From positions 1 through 64,000 of IMG/VR virus record IMGVR_UViG_3300044713_000064: a stretch of 64,000 nucleotides of DNA. One strand, given 5' to 3'. Of the stretch, positions 25,527 to 32,566 are shown in pieces (the stretch's first letter is position 1; every line of letters starts with the position of its first letter). The position numbers and the translations under genes were made by a program. The stretch comes from a virus. The notes under the pieces were generated by a model that did not search any database, had not been told where the DNA came from, and saw nothing but the letters and a program-made list of their open reading frames with translations.

Positions 25527-25986
25527 TCAGATCGGCATGTCGTCGTCGCCGATCGAAGCGGCATCGACTGAGGGCGGAGCGGCGGTCGGCATCGCGTACT
25601 TCTCCGGAACCGCAGCCTCGATTCCCATCGGGCCATCGGTGCCGAGATCGGCGGCGGGCGGCGGCGCGGGCTCGACGTACGGTTCAAGCTCGTTCGCCTC
25701 GATGGTCCACCGCTGATTCTCGGTGTCGCGGACCCAAACTTCGTGGCCGTCGACCGCGAGTACTTCGGCGGGGCCTTCGAACAGGGAGGGATAGGAAATG
25801 GTATCGCCGATCCGCCAATTACGAAGATGCAGCGCGTGGATGCTACTCAGACCGAGGACTGCGGTCTTGTGCTCGGCGCCGACAAGTCGGATGTGCACAT
25901 CGCTTTCGCCATCAATCGTATGAGACTTTGACTCGGATCAGCAGTTCGTCGTCCTGATGTGGAAGGTAGCCTTCAGGAAGCGGCAT
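25527..25986 (-). pseudogene. Unknown protein, apparently frameshifted near 25912
   Basis: ATG 25986 has a strong ribosome site (AAAGGACAACTCCG), but the frame stops after 24 codons (MPLPEGYLPHQDDELL... ending VSYD, TGA 25912-25914). A second frame, open just there, continues to 25527 with no ATG at its head (first usable start GTG 25898). Skipping one base joins VKVSY to IDGESDVHIRLVGAEHK without a gap in sense. The C-terminal part (WRIGDTISYPSLFEGPAEVL, DTENQRWTIEANELEPY) looks like a real soluble protein. Options: true frameshift mutation, sequencing error, or programmed shift. Confidence 0.5.
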
Positions 25987-26018
25987 CGGAGTTGTCCTTT
26001 GGTTGGTGGTGCGTGGAG

Positions 26019-26243
26019 TTATTTCCAAACGTATTCTTGAATCCCATTGTAGAAGATCTGACCGGGGACCTTCTGCAACTGAACTTTGGCTTTGAAGCCA
26101 CAGTATGGGCAGAAGTTAACCTGAGAGGCGTACTCATCATTGCTGACCCAGAGAGAGCCATCTTCGTTCTCGCCGCAGGAAGAGACGGCTTGTCCGTATC
26201 CATCCTTGGGAAGTTCGCCTTCGCAATCGTGAAGTTCGGTCAC
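26019..26243 (-). CDS. Small zinc-ribbon protein
   Basis: 74 aa from GTG 26243, with GAGGAGCCAGATT upstream. VTELHDCEGELPKDGYG, then NFCPYCGFKAKV: the CPYCG pair and an earlier Cys suggest a zinc ribbon. Ends GQIFYNGIQEYVWK. Starts 12 nt after the stop of the gene above. Unknown role. Confidence 0.55.
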   Translation of the reverse strand: MTELHDCEGELPKDGYGQAVSSCGENEDGSLWVSNDEYASQVNFCPYCGFKAKVQLQKVPGQIFYNGIQEYVWK

Positions 26244-26254
26244 AATCTGGCTCC

Positions 26255-26389
26255 TCAGATCAGGCCGACGTACATCGCGCCGCAAACGGCGAGGGCCGTG
26301 ACGGTGGCGCCGAGCGCCAAAAAGTAAAGGGCCGCGCGGAAGCAAAACTTCTGCACGGCCTCTAAATTATTCAAAATATTGCTGTCCAT
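26255..26389 (-). CDS. Small single-pass membrane protein, first gene of leftward operon
   Basis: 44 aa: MDSNILNNLEAVQKF then one membrane helix (ALYFLALGATVTALAVCGAM). GGGGCGATTGAG lies before ATG 26389. It is the gene nearest the leftward promoter, so it should be expressed first. Very small phage membrane proteins in this spot often act on host envelope processes, but nothing here shows which. Confidence 0.5.
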   Translation of the reverse strand: MDSNILNNLEAVQKFCFRAALYFLALGATVTALAVCGAMYVGLI

Positions 26390-26425
26390 CTCAATCGCCC
26401 CTTTCCCGGGTTACGTTGCCCGATC

Positions 26426-26454
26426 AATCTAGGGATAATTCTCCCTTGTGTCCA
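26426..26454 (-). promoter_or_regulatory. Leftward early promoter with palindromic operator in its spacer
   Basis: On the minus strand TGGACA (26449-26454), 17 bp, TAGATT (26426-26431). The spacer contains AGGGATAATTCTCCCT (26431-26446), a 16-bp palindrome with 14 matching positions. A protein bound there would block the promoter. The transcript would start about 31 nt before ATG 26389 and read the whole recombination operon. Confidence 0.55.
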
Positions 26455-26476
26455 CAACAATTTTGAAATTTCCGGG

Positions 26477-26505
26477 TTGTCGATTTGTTCCACGGGTGCT
26501 AGACG
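26477..26505 (+). promoter_or_regulatory. Candidate rightward promoter giving a leaderless mRNA
   Basis: TTGTCG (26477-26482), 17 bp, TAGACG (26500-26505). The start site would fall about 26512-26513, on the ATG of the regulator-like gene, which has no ribosome site. The same leaderless arrangement is known for lambda cI from its maintenance promoter. -10 match is modest. Confidence 0.35.
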
Positions 26506-26512
26506 GTCGGCT

Positions 26513-26794
26513 ATGTCAGAACAAACAATGTGCCAAAATCTATTCGTGATCGCCCAGGCCTACGCCGAGGCGACCGGTCTTTCGATGGTGACCGTGGGAA
26601 AGAAAATCCATGGAAATGGGGACTTTTTCGGCGAGTTTCTCAACGGCGATATCTCGTGCGGCGTCAATACGTACTACCAGTTGGTGAATCGGTTCCGGGC
26701 CAGATGGCCGAAAGGCGCGCCTTGGCCCCAGACGTCCCCCATCGGAAGGTTGGGGAAAAAAATCGACGCAGGCTTCGTGGACGACAAGCGCTGA
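26513..26794 (+). CDS. Small DNA-binding regulator candidate
   Basis: 93 aa from ATG 26513. LFVIAQAYAEATGLSMVTVG then KKIHGNGDFFGEFLNGD reads like a helix-turn-helix (helix, GLS turn, recognition helix), followed by a basic region (NRFRARWPKGAPWP). Similar proteins occur at early control regions of alphaproteobacterial phages. It is the gene next to the divergent control region, hence the best candidate for the factor that binds the palindrome at 26431. No recognisable repressor C-terminal domain. Confidence 0.55.
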   Translation: MSEQTMCQNLFVIAQAYAEATGLSMVTVGKKIHGNGDFFGEFLNGDISCGVNTYYQLVNRFRARWPKGAPWPQTSPIGRLGKKIDAGFVDDKR

Positions 26795-26839
26795 TAGAAT
26801 GTGATTCGTAAGTCGTCCCATTAGGGATGTGGATCGAAA

Positions 26840-26865
26840 TGCGAATCCGATAAGAATTGCGAATC
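26840..26865 (+). repeat. Direct repeat TGCGAATC x2 (with inverted GATTCG at 26803)
   Basis: TGCGAATC at 26840-26847 and 26858-26865, 18 bp apart, ending at the ATG of the next gene. GATTCG at 26803-26808 is the inverted copy. Such spacing (just under two helical turns) suits a regulator binding site over the start of the 26866 gene. Confidence 0.4.
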
Positions 26866-27075
26866 ATGGAAAACTTCGTCGACGACCAGCATGAAACCGT
26901 CTGGATCAGTATCCCGTTGGACCCACTGACGGCCGCGCGCCTGCGAAACCTGTCAGACGTTTGCCATGTGGACCCGATCGGCGTAGCAGCCTCATTGCTT
27001 CATGATGTGCTCGCCGAAGACGACGAGGCGCACCGCCCCTCTGGCGCTGAGGCCGGTGCCATCACGATCAACTGA
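26866..27075 (+). CDS. Small protein, possible ribbon-helix-helix type
   Basis: 69 aa from ATG 26866 (TTG 26857 is an alternative). VWISIPLDPLTAARLRNLSD then DPIGVAASLLHDVLAEDDE: a beta strand followed by two helices, the order of ribbon-helix-helix regulators. Acidic end. The repeats overlapping its start would fit autoregulation. Assignment is tentative. Confidence 0.5.
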   Translation: MENFVDDQHETVWISIPLDPLTAARLRNLSDVCHVDPIGVAASLLHDVLAEDDEAHRPSGAEAGAITIN

Positions 27076-27097
27076 ACCTGAACCCTGAGGAGACGAT

Positions 27098-27589
27098 ATG
27101 GCGAGATCACCGGCAACTGGAGAAGGAAGCGCAACCGAGGCCACGACGCTGATATTCCCGAAGAAATCGGCGTGGGAAGAGGCGGCCGAGGCGAAGCGAA
27201 CGGCAAAGAAGCGGGCGTCGTCGGCGAATGGAACCTTTTCCAAGGTGCTGGCACGTTTGGTCGAGGAAGAACACGTCGACCGCCGCGCGATGCGGATCGT
27301 CCTGGCTCTTGATGCGATCGAGGACGACCTCGATCTCCACACGACGGTTTACCACCTCATCGATGGCCTCAAGAAGCTCGGCGTCCTCAAGCGCGCCCAG
27401 GCGCAGGAGGAGATGTTCGACAACGACAAGATCGACACGGCGACGGCCGATTCGGTCAAGCCGCCGCGCAAGGGCCGCAAGGGAAAGGGCGCGACCGGTG
27501 ATGATATCAGCGCAACCGAGGGCGGCAACGTAACCCAGATCGGCGCCGGCGCCCGCAAGGTTGCCGAGGCCGCTGGCGGACCTATCTGA
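27098..27589 (+). CDS. Conserved phage protein of the replication region
   Basis: 163 aa; GAGGAGACGAT precedes ATG 27098. Low-complexity N-terminus, a central helical part (FSKVLARLVEEEHVDRRAMR, LDLHTTVYHLIDGLKKLGVL) and a basic tail (KPPRKGRKGKGA). The central motif is shared by short proteins upstream of rusA in Rhizobiales phages. Possibly DNA-binding. Function unknown. Confidence 0.6.
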   Translation: MARSPATGEGSATEATTLIFPKKSAWEEAAEAKRTAKKRASSANGTFSKVLARLVEEEHVDRRAMRIVLALDAIEDDLDLHTTVYHLIDGLKKLGVLKRAQAQEEMFDNDKIDTATADSVKPPRKGRKGKGATGDDISATEGGNVTQIGAGARKVAEAAGGPI

Positions 27590-27592
27590 GCC

Positions 27593-28105
27593 GTGGACGC
27601 GCAGCCGACCCTCCCGACGCTCGAATGGCCGGCCCTCGTGGCCGGCTGTGTCTTTGTGTGCTTCGAGCTGCAGGGGGAACCTCGCCCCAAGGGCCGGCAC
27701 CGGTCCCGGATCGGCTACAAGAACGGCAAGCCCTTTATGATGCAATACCCCGACCCGGACACGGCCAAATATGAGGCTGTCCTGGCCGAGGCGGCATCAC
27801 TGTTCATGCGCGGCCGCGCGCCCACCGAGAATCCTGTGGCGCTGCTCGTGCACGCCTACAAACCGATCCCAGCCAGCTGGACGAAGACAGATCGGGCGCG
27901 GGCGCTGGCTGGCGCGATCATGGTGACATCCCGGCCCGATGGTGACAATTTTCTCAAGGGCGCCATGGATGCCTTGAATGGCGTCGTATGGCGCGATGAT
28001 GCGCAAATCGTCGATGCCAGGGTGATCAAGCGTTACAGCGATTCGCCGGCGCTCCGCATCGAAGTCCGGGAGTTCCTGCCGCCAAACGGTGATAAATCTC
28101 CCTAG
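27593..28105 (+). CDS. rusA: RusA-type Holliday junction resolvase
   Basis: 170 aa from GTG 27593. RusA pattern: ELQGEPRPKGRHRSR, then TSRPDGDNFLKGAMDALNG with Asp116, Asp118, Lys122 and Asp126, and VVWRDDAQIVDARV with the Asp135/136 pair. These are the metal-binding acids and lysine of the family. It cuts four-way junctions made by recombination or replication before packaging. Length is slightly long because of the N-terminal 20 residues. Confidence 0.9.
   Translation: MDAQPTLPTLEWPALVAGCVFVCFELQGEPRPKGRHRSRIGYKNGKPFMMQYPDPDTAKYEAVLAEAASLFMRGRAPTENPVALLVHAYKPIPASWTKTDRARALAGAIMVTSRPDGDNFLKGAMDALNGVVWRDDAQIVDARVIKRYSDSPALRIEVREFLPPNGDKSP
28088..28103 (+). promoter_or_regulatory. GGTGATAAATCTCCCT motif at the end of rusA
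   Basis: Word GGTGATAAATCTCCCT overlaps the rusA stop and lies 54 nt before the methyltransferase ATG. Compare AGGGATAATTCTCCCT at 26431. No clear -35 at 17 bp. Weak on its own. Confidence 0.3.
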
Positions 28106-28156
28106 ACAACTGCCGGTCTGCTGCGCTATTGGTCGGACAGGCAGGAACAAAATCTC

Positions 28157-28759
28157 ATGGCGACCAAGGGCAAGACACTGGTCAAAGCGCATAGATGGGC
28201 GCGCGAGTCGAATGAGCATTACGTCGAGCCTTTTTGGTGCAGTGAGAGGTTGTTTCAGGAAGAGAATTTTTCGCCGAGGGTCTGGGATCCATGCTGCGGC
28301 TTCGGGCGCATCCCGATCGCGGCGGCCCGCGCCGGTCTCGATGTGATCGGGACGGACATCGCTGATCGAGGATTCCACATGCTGGCTTCCAAACAGGATT
28401 TCCTGACAACTCAGCGTGTGCTCGCGGGCCACATCGTTTGCAACCCTCCGTTCACTATCGCGAGCCGATTCGCCCTTCATGCGCTGTCCTTGGACAGCGT
28501 CGATAAAGTTGCAATGATCTTCCCGACCGCGCGCCTCAATGCCGCTCACTGGCTATGCGGAACTCCGCTGATTCGGGTCTGGCTGATGACGCCGCGGCCG
28601 AGCATGCCGCCCGGCCACACCATTGCCTCTGGCTTGAAACCTGGAGGCGGCAAGGTCGATTTTTGCTGGCTGGTCTGGGAGCGCGGATACGACGGTGCCG
28701 CACCTGAACTTTGTTGGCTGCGTCGCGATAGCAAAGGAGGAAACGATGGATCCGATTGA
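28157..28759 (+). CDS. DNA N6-adenine-type methyltransferase (NPPF)
   Basis: 200 aa; GACAGGCAGGAACAAAATCTC leads to ATG 28157. Motif I: VWDPCCGFGRIPIAAARAG; acidic loop: DVIGTDIADRG; motif IV: HIVCNPPF at about residues 92-99, the NPPF signature of amino-methylating DNA methylases. Then IASRFALHAL and a C-terminal part (HTIASGLKPGGGKVDFCWLV) like Dam-related phage orphan methylases. It may protect the genome from host restriction. No partner nuclease nearby. Confidence 0.8.
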   Translation: MATKGKTLVKAHRWARESNEHYVEPFWCSERLFQEENFSPRVWDPCCGFGRIPIAAARAGLDVIGTDIADRGFHMLASKQDFLTTQRVLAGHIVCNPPFTIASRFALHALSLDSVDKVAMIFPTARLNAAHWLCGTPLIRVWLMTPRPSMPPGHTIASGLKPGGGKVDFCWLVWERGYDGAAPELCWLRRDSKGGNDGSD

Positions 28760-28949
28760 AGTGGTTACCCTGGCGCGGTTCAATCTGCGCGTCTGCCAGC
28801 AATCCCTCTTGCTGATTCGCGGCGCGCCCGCTGCGCCTGGAAGCATGCGGTGCACCTTCACGGATGAGGTGATTCGGGGCATGGAAGGCCGCCTTTGCCG
28901 CGCCCTCGACCTGCTATGGGCCGCCCAGGAAGCGGCCGGGCTCAACTGA
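28746..28949 (+). CDS. Small unknown protein
   Basis: 67 aa. ATG 28746 is within the end of the methylase gene and follows AAAGGAGGAAACG, a near-perfect ribosome site. Helical (VVTLARFNLRVCQQSLLLIR, ALDLLWAAQEAAG). Its stop shares an A with the next ATG, so it couples methylase and PAPS-reductase-like genes. Confidence 0.6.
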   Translation: MDPIEVVTLARFNLRVCQQSLLLIRGAPAAPGSMRCTFTDEVIRGMEGRLCRALDLLWAAQEAAGLN

Positions 28950-29800
28950 TGCCGTGCGATCCATCGCCACCGGATCCGTTTCTCATTGCCGAGCCAGCGC
29001 TGATTTCCTTCAGCGGTGGTCGGACATCGGCCTACATGCTTTTCCGCATCCTGCGAGCTTTCAACGGCGAACTTCCACCCGACATTTACGTGGTTTTTGC
29101 CAACACGGGCAAAGAACGTGAGGAAACCCTGCGTTTCGTTCATGACGTGGAAGTTTATTTCAACGTCAGGGTTTGGTGGATAGAGCGGACAAGAGATGGC
29201 GGATTCGAGATCGTCGGCTACAACAGCGCCAGCCGAAACGGCGAGCCATTCGCGGCTCTGATCGCCAAGAAGCAATACACCCCGAATGCCGTAACGCGAT
29301 TCTATACTGTCGAATTGAAAATTAGAGTCATGCGGGATTTTGCCCGGTCGGTTGGATTCGAGGAATGGAACAATGTCATAGGGCTACGATACGACGAAGG
29401 CATTCGCGTTATGAAGGCCCTTGCGCGCAACGATGAAGGCAAGGAGCGCTTTAAAGCGATTATGCCATTATCCAAGGCCAAGGTGACGAAGGCCAATGTG
29501 ATGGACTTTTGGAAAGACCAGCCGTTTGACCTTGGCCTTAAATCCTATGAGGGAAACTGCGATCTGTGTTTCTTGAAATCCAAAGCTAAGTTGTGCGCCA
29601 TCATCCGCGAACAGCCGGGCAGTGCCGATTGGTGGATTGAACAAGAGAAAGTCGGAAAGGGCCGTTTCGTCACCGAACGCTCTTATGCCGATCTTGCCAA
29701 ATCCGTTCACGATCAGGGACATCTGTTCGATGGCTGGATTGATGACGATGATCATGATGCAGAATGCGGTCTATTATGCGGGGTCCCCGATGCCGCGTGA
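28949..29800 (+). CDS. PAPS-reductase-like (adenine nucleotide alpha hydrolase) protein
   Basis: 283 aa from ATG 28949. SFSGGRTSAYM at residues 20-30 is the PPi loop of the PAPS reductase/ATP sulfurylase-like superfamily; DIYVVFANTGKEREETLRF follows with the NTG signature. A Cys pair (GNCDLC, about residue 205) and Cys near the C-terminus (CGLLCG) could bind an iron-sulfur cluster or react in sulfur transfer. Phage members are common but of unknown substrate; relatives include DndC of DNA phosphorothioation and tRNA thiolation enzymes. No dnd partners are visible. Confidence 0.8.
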   Translation: MPCDPSPPDPFLIAEPALISFSGGRTSAYMLFRILRAFNGELPPDIYVVFANTGKEREETLRFVHDVEVYFNVRVWWIERTRDGGFEIVGYNSASRNGEPFAALIAKKQYTPNAVTRFYTVELKIRVMRDFARSVGFEEWNNVIGLRYDEGIRVMKALARNDEGKERFKAIMPLSKAKVTKANVMDFWKDQPFDLGLKSYEGNCDLCFLKSKAKLCAIIREQPGSADWWIEQEKVGKGRFVTERSYADLAKSVHDQGHLFDGWIDDDDHDAECGLLCGVPDAA

Positions 29801-29990
29801 TCTCCGCAAGAAAGAGGTCGACCGCCACGCCAAGGCCCGCCGGCAGTACGCGCTCGATCGCAACGAGTTCCGCGAGGCAACGGCCCCGCGCCGGGCCGCA
29901 GCGGGCGCCACGTCGTTTGCGGTGAAGGTGGCCGACCCGGAAGACCGGGCCGCAATTGACGCGTTCCTGGAGGCTCGGAGGAGACCATGA
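29790..29990 (+). CDS. Small basic protein
   Basis: 66 aa; the ATG at 29790 is chosen because GGGG lies before it, but ATGs at 29742-29757 in the same frame are possible. Basic helix (RDLRKKEVDRHAKARRQYAL), then ATSFAVKVADPEDRAAIDAF. Overlaps the preceding gene by 11 nt. Function unknown. Confidence 0.5.
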   Translation: MPRDLRKKEVDRHAKARRQYALDRNEFREATAPRRAAAGATSFAVKVADPEDRAAIDAFLEARRRP

Positions 29991-30193
29991 GCATCAAAGC
30001 ACCTTGGACGTCGAAGCAGGTCGATAGCCTGAATCAATTCCAGCATTCCGGCATGATGCACCCGTTTACATGCCCTGGCCACGAAGGCGGTGGCGACCGC
30101 AATTTGGTGGCCACAAGATCTGGGTGGATTTGCTGCCATTGCGACTACCGGCAGGATTGGACGCACGATTGGATGTGCGCATTCCAACCCTGA
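29987..30193 (+). CDS. Small zinc-binding phage protein
   Basis: 68 aa, ATGA overlap. HPFTCPGHEGG, then LVATRSGWICCHCDYRQDW: a CxxH and CxxC set typical of a very common short phage protein family. Probably one zinc. Function unknown. Confidence 0.7.
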   Translation: MSIKAPWTSKQVDSLNQFQHSGMMHPFTCPGHEGGGDRNLVATRSGWICCHCDYRQDWTHDWMCAFQP

Positions 30194-30232
30194 CAGCCGT
30201 TGACTTCGGAACCGAGTCGGACGTAAAAACGA

Positions 30233-30263
30233 AACGACCCGCCGGGGGCTTTGGCGGGCCGTT
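30233..30263. terminator. Terminator-type hairpin, mainly suited to minus strand
   Basis: AACGACCCGCC (30233-30243) pairs with GGCGGGCCGTT (30253-30263), one G-U, 9-nt loop. On the plus strand it is followed by GTAGC only; on the minus strand by TCGTTTTTACG. It ends the small-gene block before the replication gene, perhaps acting in both directions. Confidence 0.6.
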
Positions 30264-30406
30264 GTAGCAATAGCCGATGGCTTTCGACGGGCATCGGATA
30301 GGCACAAGATGTAGGGCGAACGCGGCCCGCCGTCAACCTCCTGTCCCACATTTCCGCAAAATTCATCGGTCCTTCACAAAGGGATTCCGATGTCTGCGCA
30401 CGCAAA

Positions 30407-30770
30407 ATTGTCCACCCATCCGAGGGGACAATGAGCGAATCGACAACTCCAATCTGCGATCTGATCGAGCGGCTGTTGTCCCCCCTGATGTCCCCTCATT
30501 GTCCACCGGGGACACTGGGGACAGTCATTGAAAATGTTCGCCCGATCGAATCCGCAATGATGATGGGATCCACTAGATTTGGTGGTTCGTCGGTGGATAG
30601 ACGCGAGAGAGAGCGCCTCAAAAAGCAGAGATATCGGGCTCGAAAAAATGCTCTGTCCACCGGGGACAGTCCACCGGGGACAAATCCCGACCCTATTCTT
30701 ATTAAGACTCAGGAAGTAATTGATAAAGTAAGAAAGAAAGAATCTGGTGTCCACCATGTCCACGGGGACA
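30407..30770. repeat. Iteron-like TGTCC/GGACA repeats with AT-rich segment: candidate replication origin
   Basis: ATTGTCC (30407) with GGACAAT (30426) around the start codon; TGTCCCC at 30477 and 30489; TTGTCCACCGGGGACA at 30499; GGGGACA at 30517; GTCCACCGGGGACA in tandem at 30655 and 30669; TGTCCAC at 30748; TGTCCACGGGGACA at 30757. About 50 nt rich in A/T (30693-30745) lie between the last two groups. All sit inside a replication-like gene, as lambda ori lies inside gene O. Confidence 0.6.
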
Positions 30771-31168
30771 AACCTGAGATACCGAAAGACGATTGGCCAT
30801 CCGATTTTCTTGATCAGTTCTGGGGGGCATTCCCCCCTTTCCGCCGCCAAGCAAAAGCGAAGGTTGGCCAGAAGCTCGCCAAAATCCGCGCCGCCGGTGC
30901 CGTGACCTGGCAGGTTCTATTTGATGGGGTTCTGAAATTCGCGGCGACGAATCCCGGCGAGTACGCGCCGGCGCCGATGGTGTGGTTGAACGACGGTCGA
31001 TGGGACCGGGAATATGGAACGCAAAAGGGATTCTCCAATGGAAAAGCTCAGGGCTCCTCTACCGACAAAATCGGGTTCTCCGGCCTCGCCGCCAGGATCC
31101 GCTATGGTGATCTCGACGGGGAGTCCCGCCCGGCTCCCGAAGATCTCGAACCTATTAACCGACGTTGA
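30431..31168 (+). CDS. Replication initiation-type protein (O-like)
   Basis: 245 aa; GAGGGGACA precedes ATG 30431. The N-terminal half is basic and low complexity (SSVDRRERERLKKQRYRARK) and is encoded by the repeat-rich DNA. The C-terminal half (DFLDQFWGAFPPFRRQAKAK, FDGVLKFAATNPGEYAPAPM, VWLNDGRWDREYG) is the common end domain of phage replication proteins of the O/DnaT kind. No winged helix is obvious at the N-terminus. The origin-like repeats within the gene support the role. Confidence 0.65.
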   Translation: MSESTTPICDLIERLLSPLMSPHCPPGTLGTVIENVRPIESAMMMGSTRFGGSSVDRRERERLKKQRYRARKNALSTGDSPPGTNPDPILIKTQEVIDKVRKKESGVHHVHGDKPEIPKDDWPSDFLDQFWGAFPPFRRQAKAKVGQKLAKIRAAGAVTWQVLFDGVLKFAATNPGEYAPAPMVWLNDGRWDREYGTQKGFSNGKAQGSSTDKIGFSGLAARIRYGDLDGESRPAPEDLEPINRR

Positions 31169-31625
31169 AATTCCGCGGTCGGCCTGGGCGGCTTGGATCC
31201 CGTCAGAGGGATCGCGCCAACTGCGGCGGGCTCTGACCGAAACCGAACGGAGTGCGCTGATCGCGCGCCGAGATGAGTTGGCGCCGGCGGTTCTCGGATT
31301 CGCGGATTTCGAGCGAAACAAGGTCGCGCTCGCGCTCGCGGATATGTTCGGCTCGTTCCCTTCGATGCGGCAGAGCGGGAGCGAAGTGATGGCGCGGCTC
31401 GACGCAGCTCAACGGGTGCTTGAGCCTTACCCGCTGTGGGCGATCCGGCGCGCTTGCCTGTCGATCCAGTCGAACGGCGTTTGGCGGGAGGAAAAATTCG
31501 ATCGCCAATGGCCGCCGAGCGACGCCGAGATCGTGGCCAGTGTCCGCGCCGAGATGCGCCTATTCGTCAACCAGTATCATTCCGCGGTCGCGCTGCTGGC
31601 CGCTACGGTCGAGGAGCAGAGATGA
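31104..31625 (+). CDS. Replication partner candidate (P-like position)
   Basis: 173 aa from ATG 31104, AGGATCCGCT upstream; overlaps the O-like gene by 65 nt. Helical: ERSALIARRDELAPAVLGFA, VALALADMFGSFPSMRQSG, AAQRVLEPYPLWAIRRACLS, FDRQWPPSDAEIVASVRAEM. Proteins with this C-terminal pattern follow O-like genes in many alphaproteobacterial phages and may load helicase. No ATPase motif is present, so not DnaC-like. Role inferred from place. Confidence 0.5.
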   Translation: MVISTGSPARLPKISNLLTDVEIPRSAWAAWIPSEGSRQLRRALTETERSALIARRDELAPAVLGFADFERNKVALALADMFGSFPSMRQSGSEVMARLDAAQRVLEPYPLWAIRRACLSIQSNGVWREEKFDRQWPPSDAEIVASVRAEMRLFVNQYHSAVALLAATVEEQR

Positions 31626-32566
31626 CCGTCAAGATCATCGTAGGCGACGCGCTCGAGCAGTTGAAACTCCTGCCGGCCCAGAGCGTGAATTGCGTCGTAA
31701 CGTCGCCGCCCTATTGGGGGCTCCGAGATTACGAGGTCGAAGGTCAGATCGGGCAGGAAGAAAACTTCGAGGATTGGCTGCTAGTCATGGTCGAAGTGTT
31801 CAACGAGGTGAAGCGGGTGCTGCGAAACGATGGCGTAGCTTGGGTTAACCTCGGTGATTGCTATGCCAACGATGGCAAGTGGGGCGGCGCCACCGGGGGC
31901 AAACACACGAGATATCTGCATGGCGGCGAGACGCGCATCGGCCGAGAGAAGCGGAAGACTGGCCTGAAACCAAAGGACTTGGTTGGCATGCCCTGGCGAT
32001 TCGCCTTCGCTGCGCGTGATGCCGGTTGGTGGTTGCGGCGGGATGTCGTTTGGTACAAGCTCAACCCGCTACCGGAGAACGTCAAGGACAGACCAACCTG
32101 TACGCACGAATTTCTCTTCATGCTTACCAAGTCCGAGCAATATTTTTACGATGCAGCGGCGATCGCCGAGGACTGCAGTCCCAATACCCATTCACGCGGA
32201 ACGGGAAATTCGCCGAAAGCGACGCGACCAGGAAGCGGTAACCGACACAACCGTAGCTTCCAGGCCAGCACCCTTGGGCCTGTCACAAAGCGCAACAAGC
32301 GCACGGTATGGACCACAGTCACAGATCCCTATCCCGAGGCACACTTTGCGACATTCCCGCCGGCACTGATTACGCCATGCATCCTTGCAGGATGCCCGGT
32401 CGGTGGCATCGTCCTCGACCCGTTCGGAGGTAGCGGCACAGTGGGCATGGTCGCCGCGCGCGAGGGCCGCAACGCGATCCTCATCGAACTCAATCCCTCC
32501 TACGCCGCCATGGCCCGCCGCCGCGTCGACGACGACAGCCCTCTATTCGCGAGGGCCGCAGAATGA
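31622..32566 (+). CDS. DNA methyltransferase, beta class (TSPPYW)
   Basis: 314 aa, ATGA overlap. Catalytic motif VVTSPPYWGLRDY at residues 25-37 comes first, and the SAM-binding motif VLDPFGGSGTVGMVAAREGR is near residues 262-283, the order of beta-class N4-cytosine/N6-adenine methylases. Middle region WRFAFAARDAGWWLRRDVVW and NVKDRPTCTHEFLFMLTKS is standard. The part between about residues 185 and 230 is probably the target-recognition loop. An orphan modification enzyme, second of the phage. Confidence 0.9.
   Translation: MTVKIIVGDALEQLKLLPAQSVNCVVTSPPYWGLRDYEVEGQIGQEENFEDWLLVMVEVFNEVKRVLRNDGVAWVNLGDCYANDGKWGGATGGKHTRYLHGGETRIGREKRKTGLKPKDLVGMPWRFAFAARDAGWWLRRDVVWYKLNPLPENVKDRPTCTHEFLFMLTKSEQYFYDAAAIAEDCSPNTHSRGTGNSPKATRPGSGNRHNRSFQASTLGPVTKRNKRTVWTTVTDPYPEAHFATFPPALITPCILAGCPVGGIVLDPFGGSGTVGMVAAREGRNAILIELNPSYAAMARRRVDDDSPLFARAAE

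Noticed and set aside
28949-29800. PAPS-reductase-like gene as part of a dnd phosphorothioation system
   Set aside because: No DndB, DndD, DndE or cysteine desulfurase gene is nearby, so only a distant relation is claimed.
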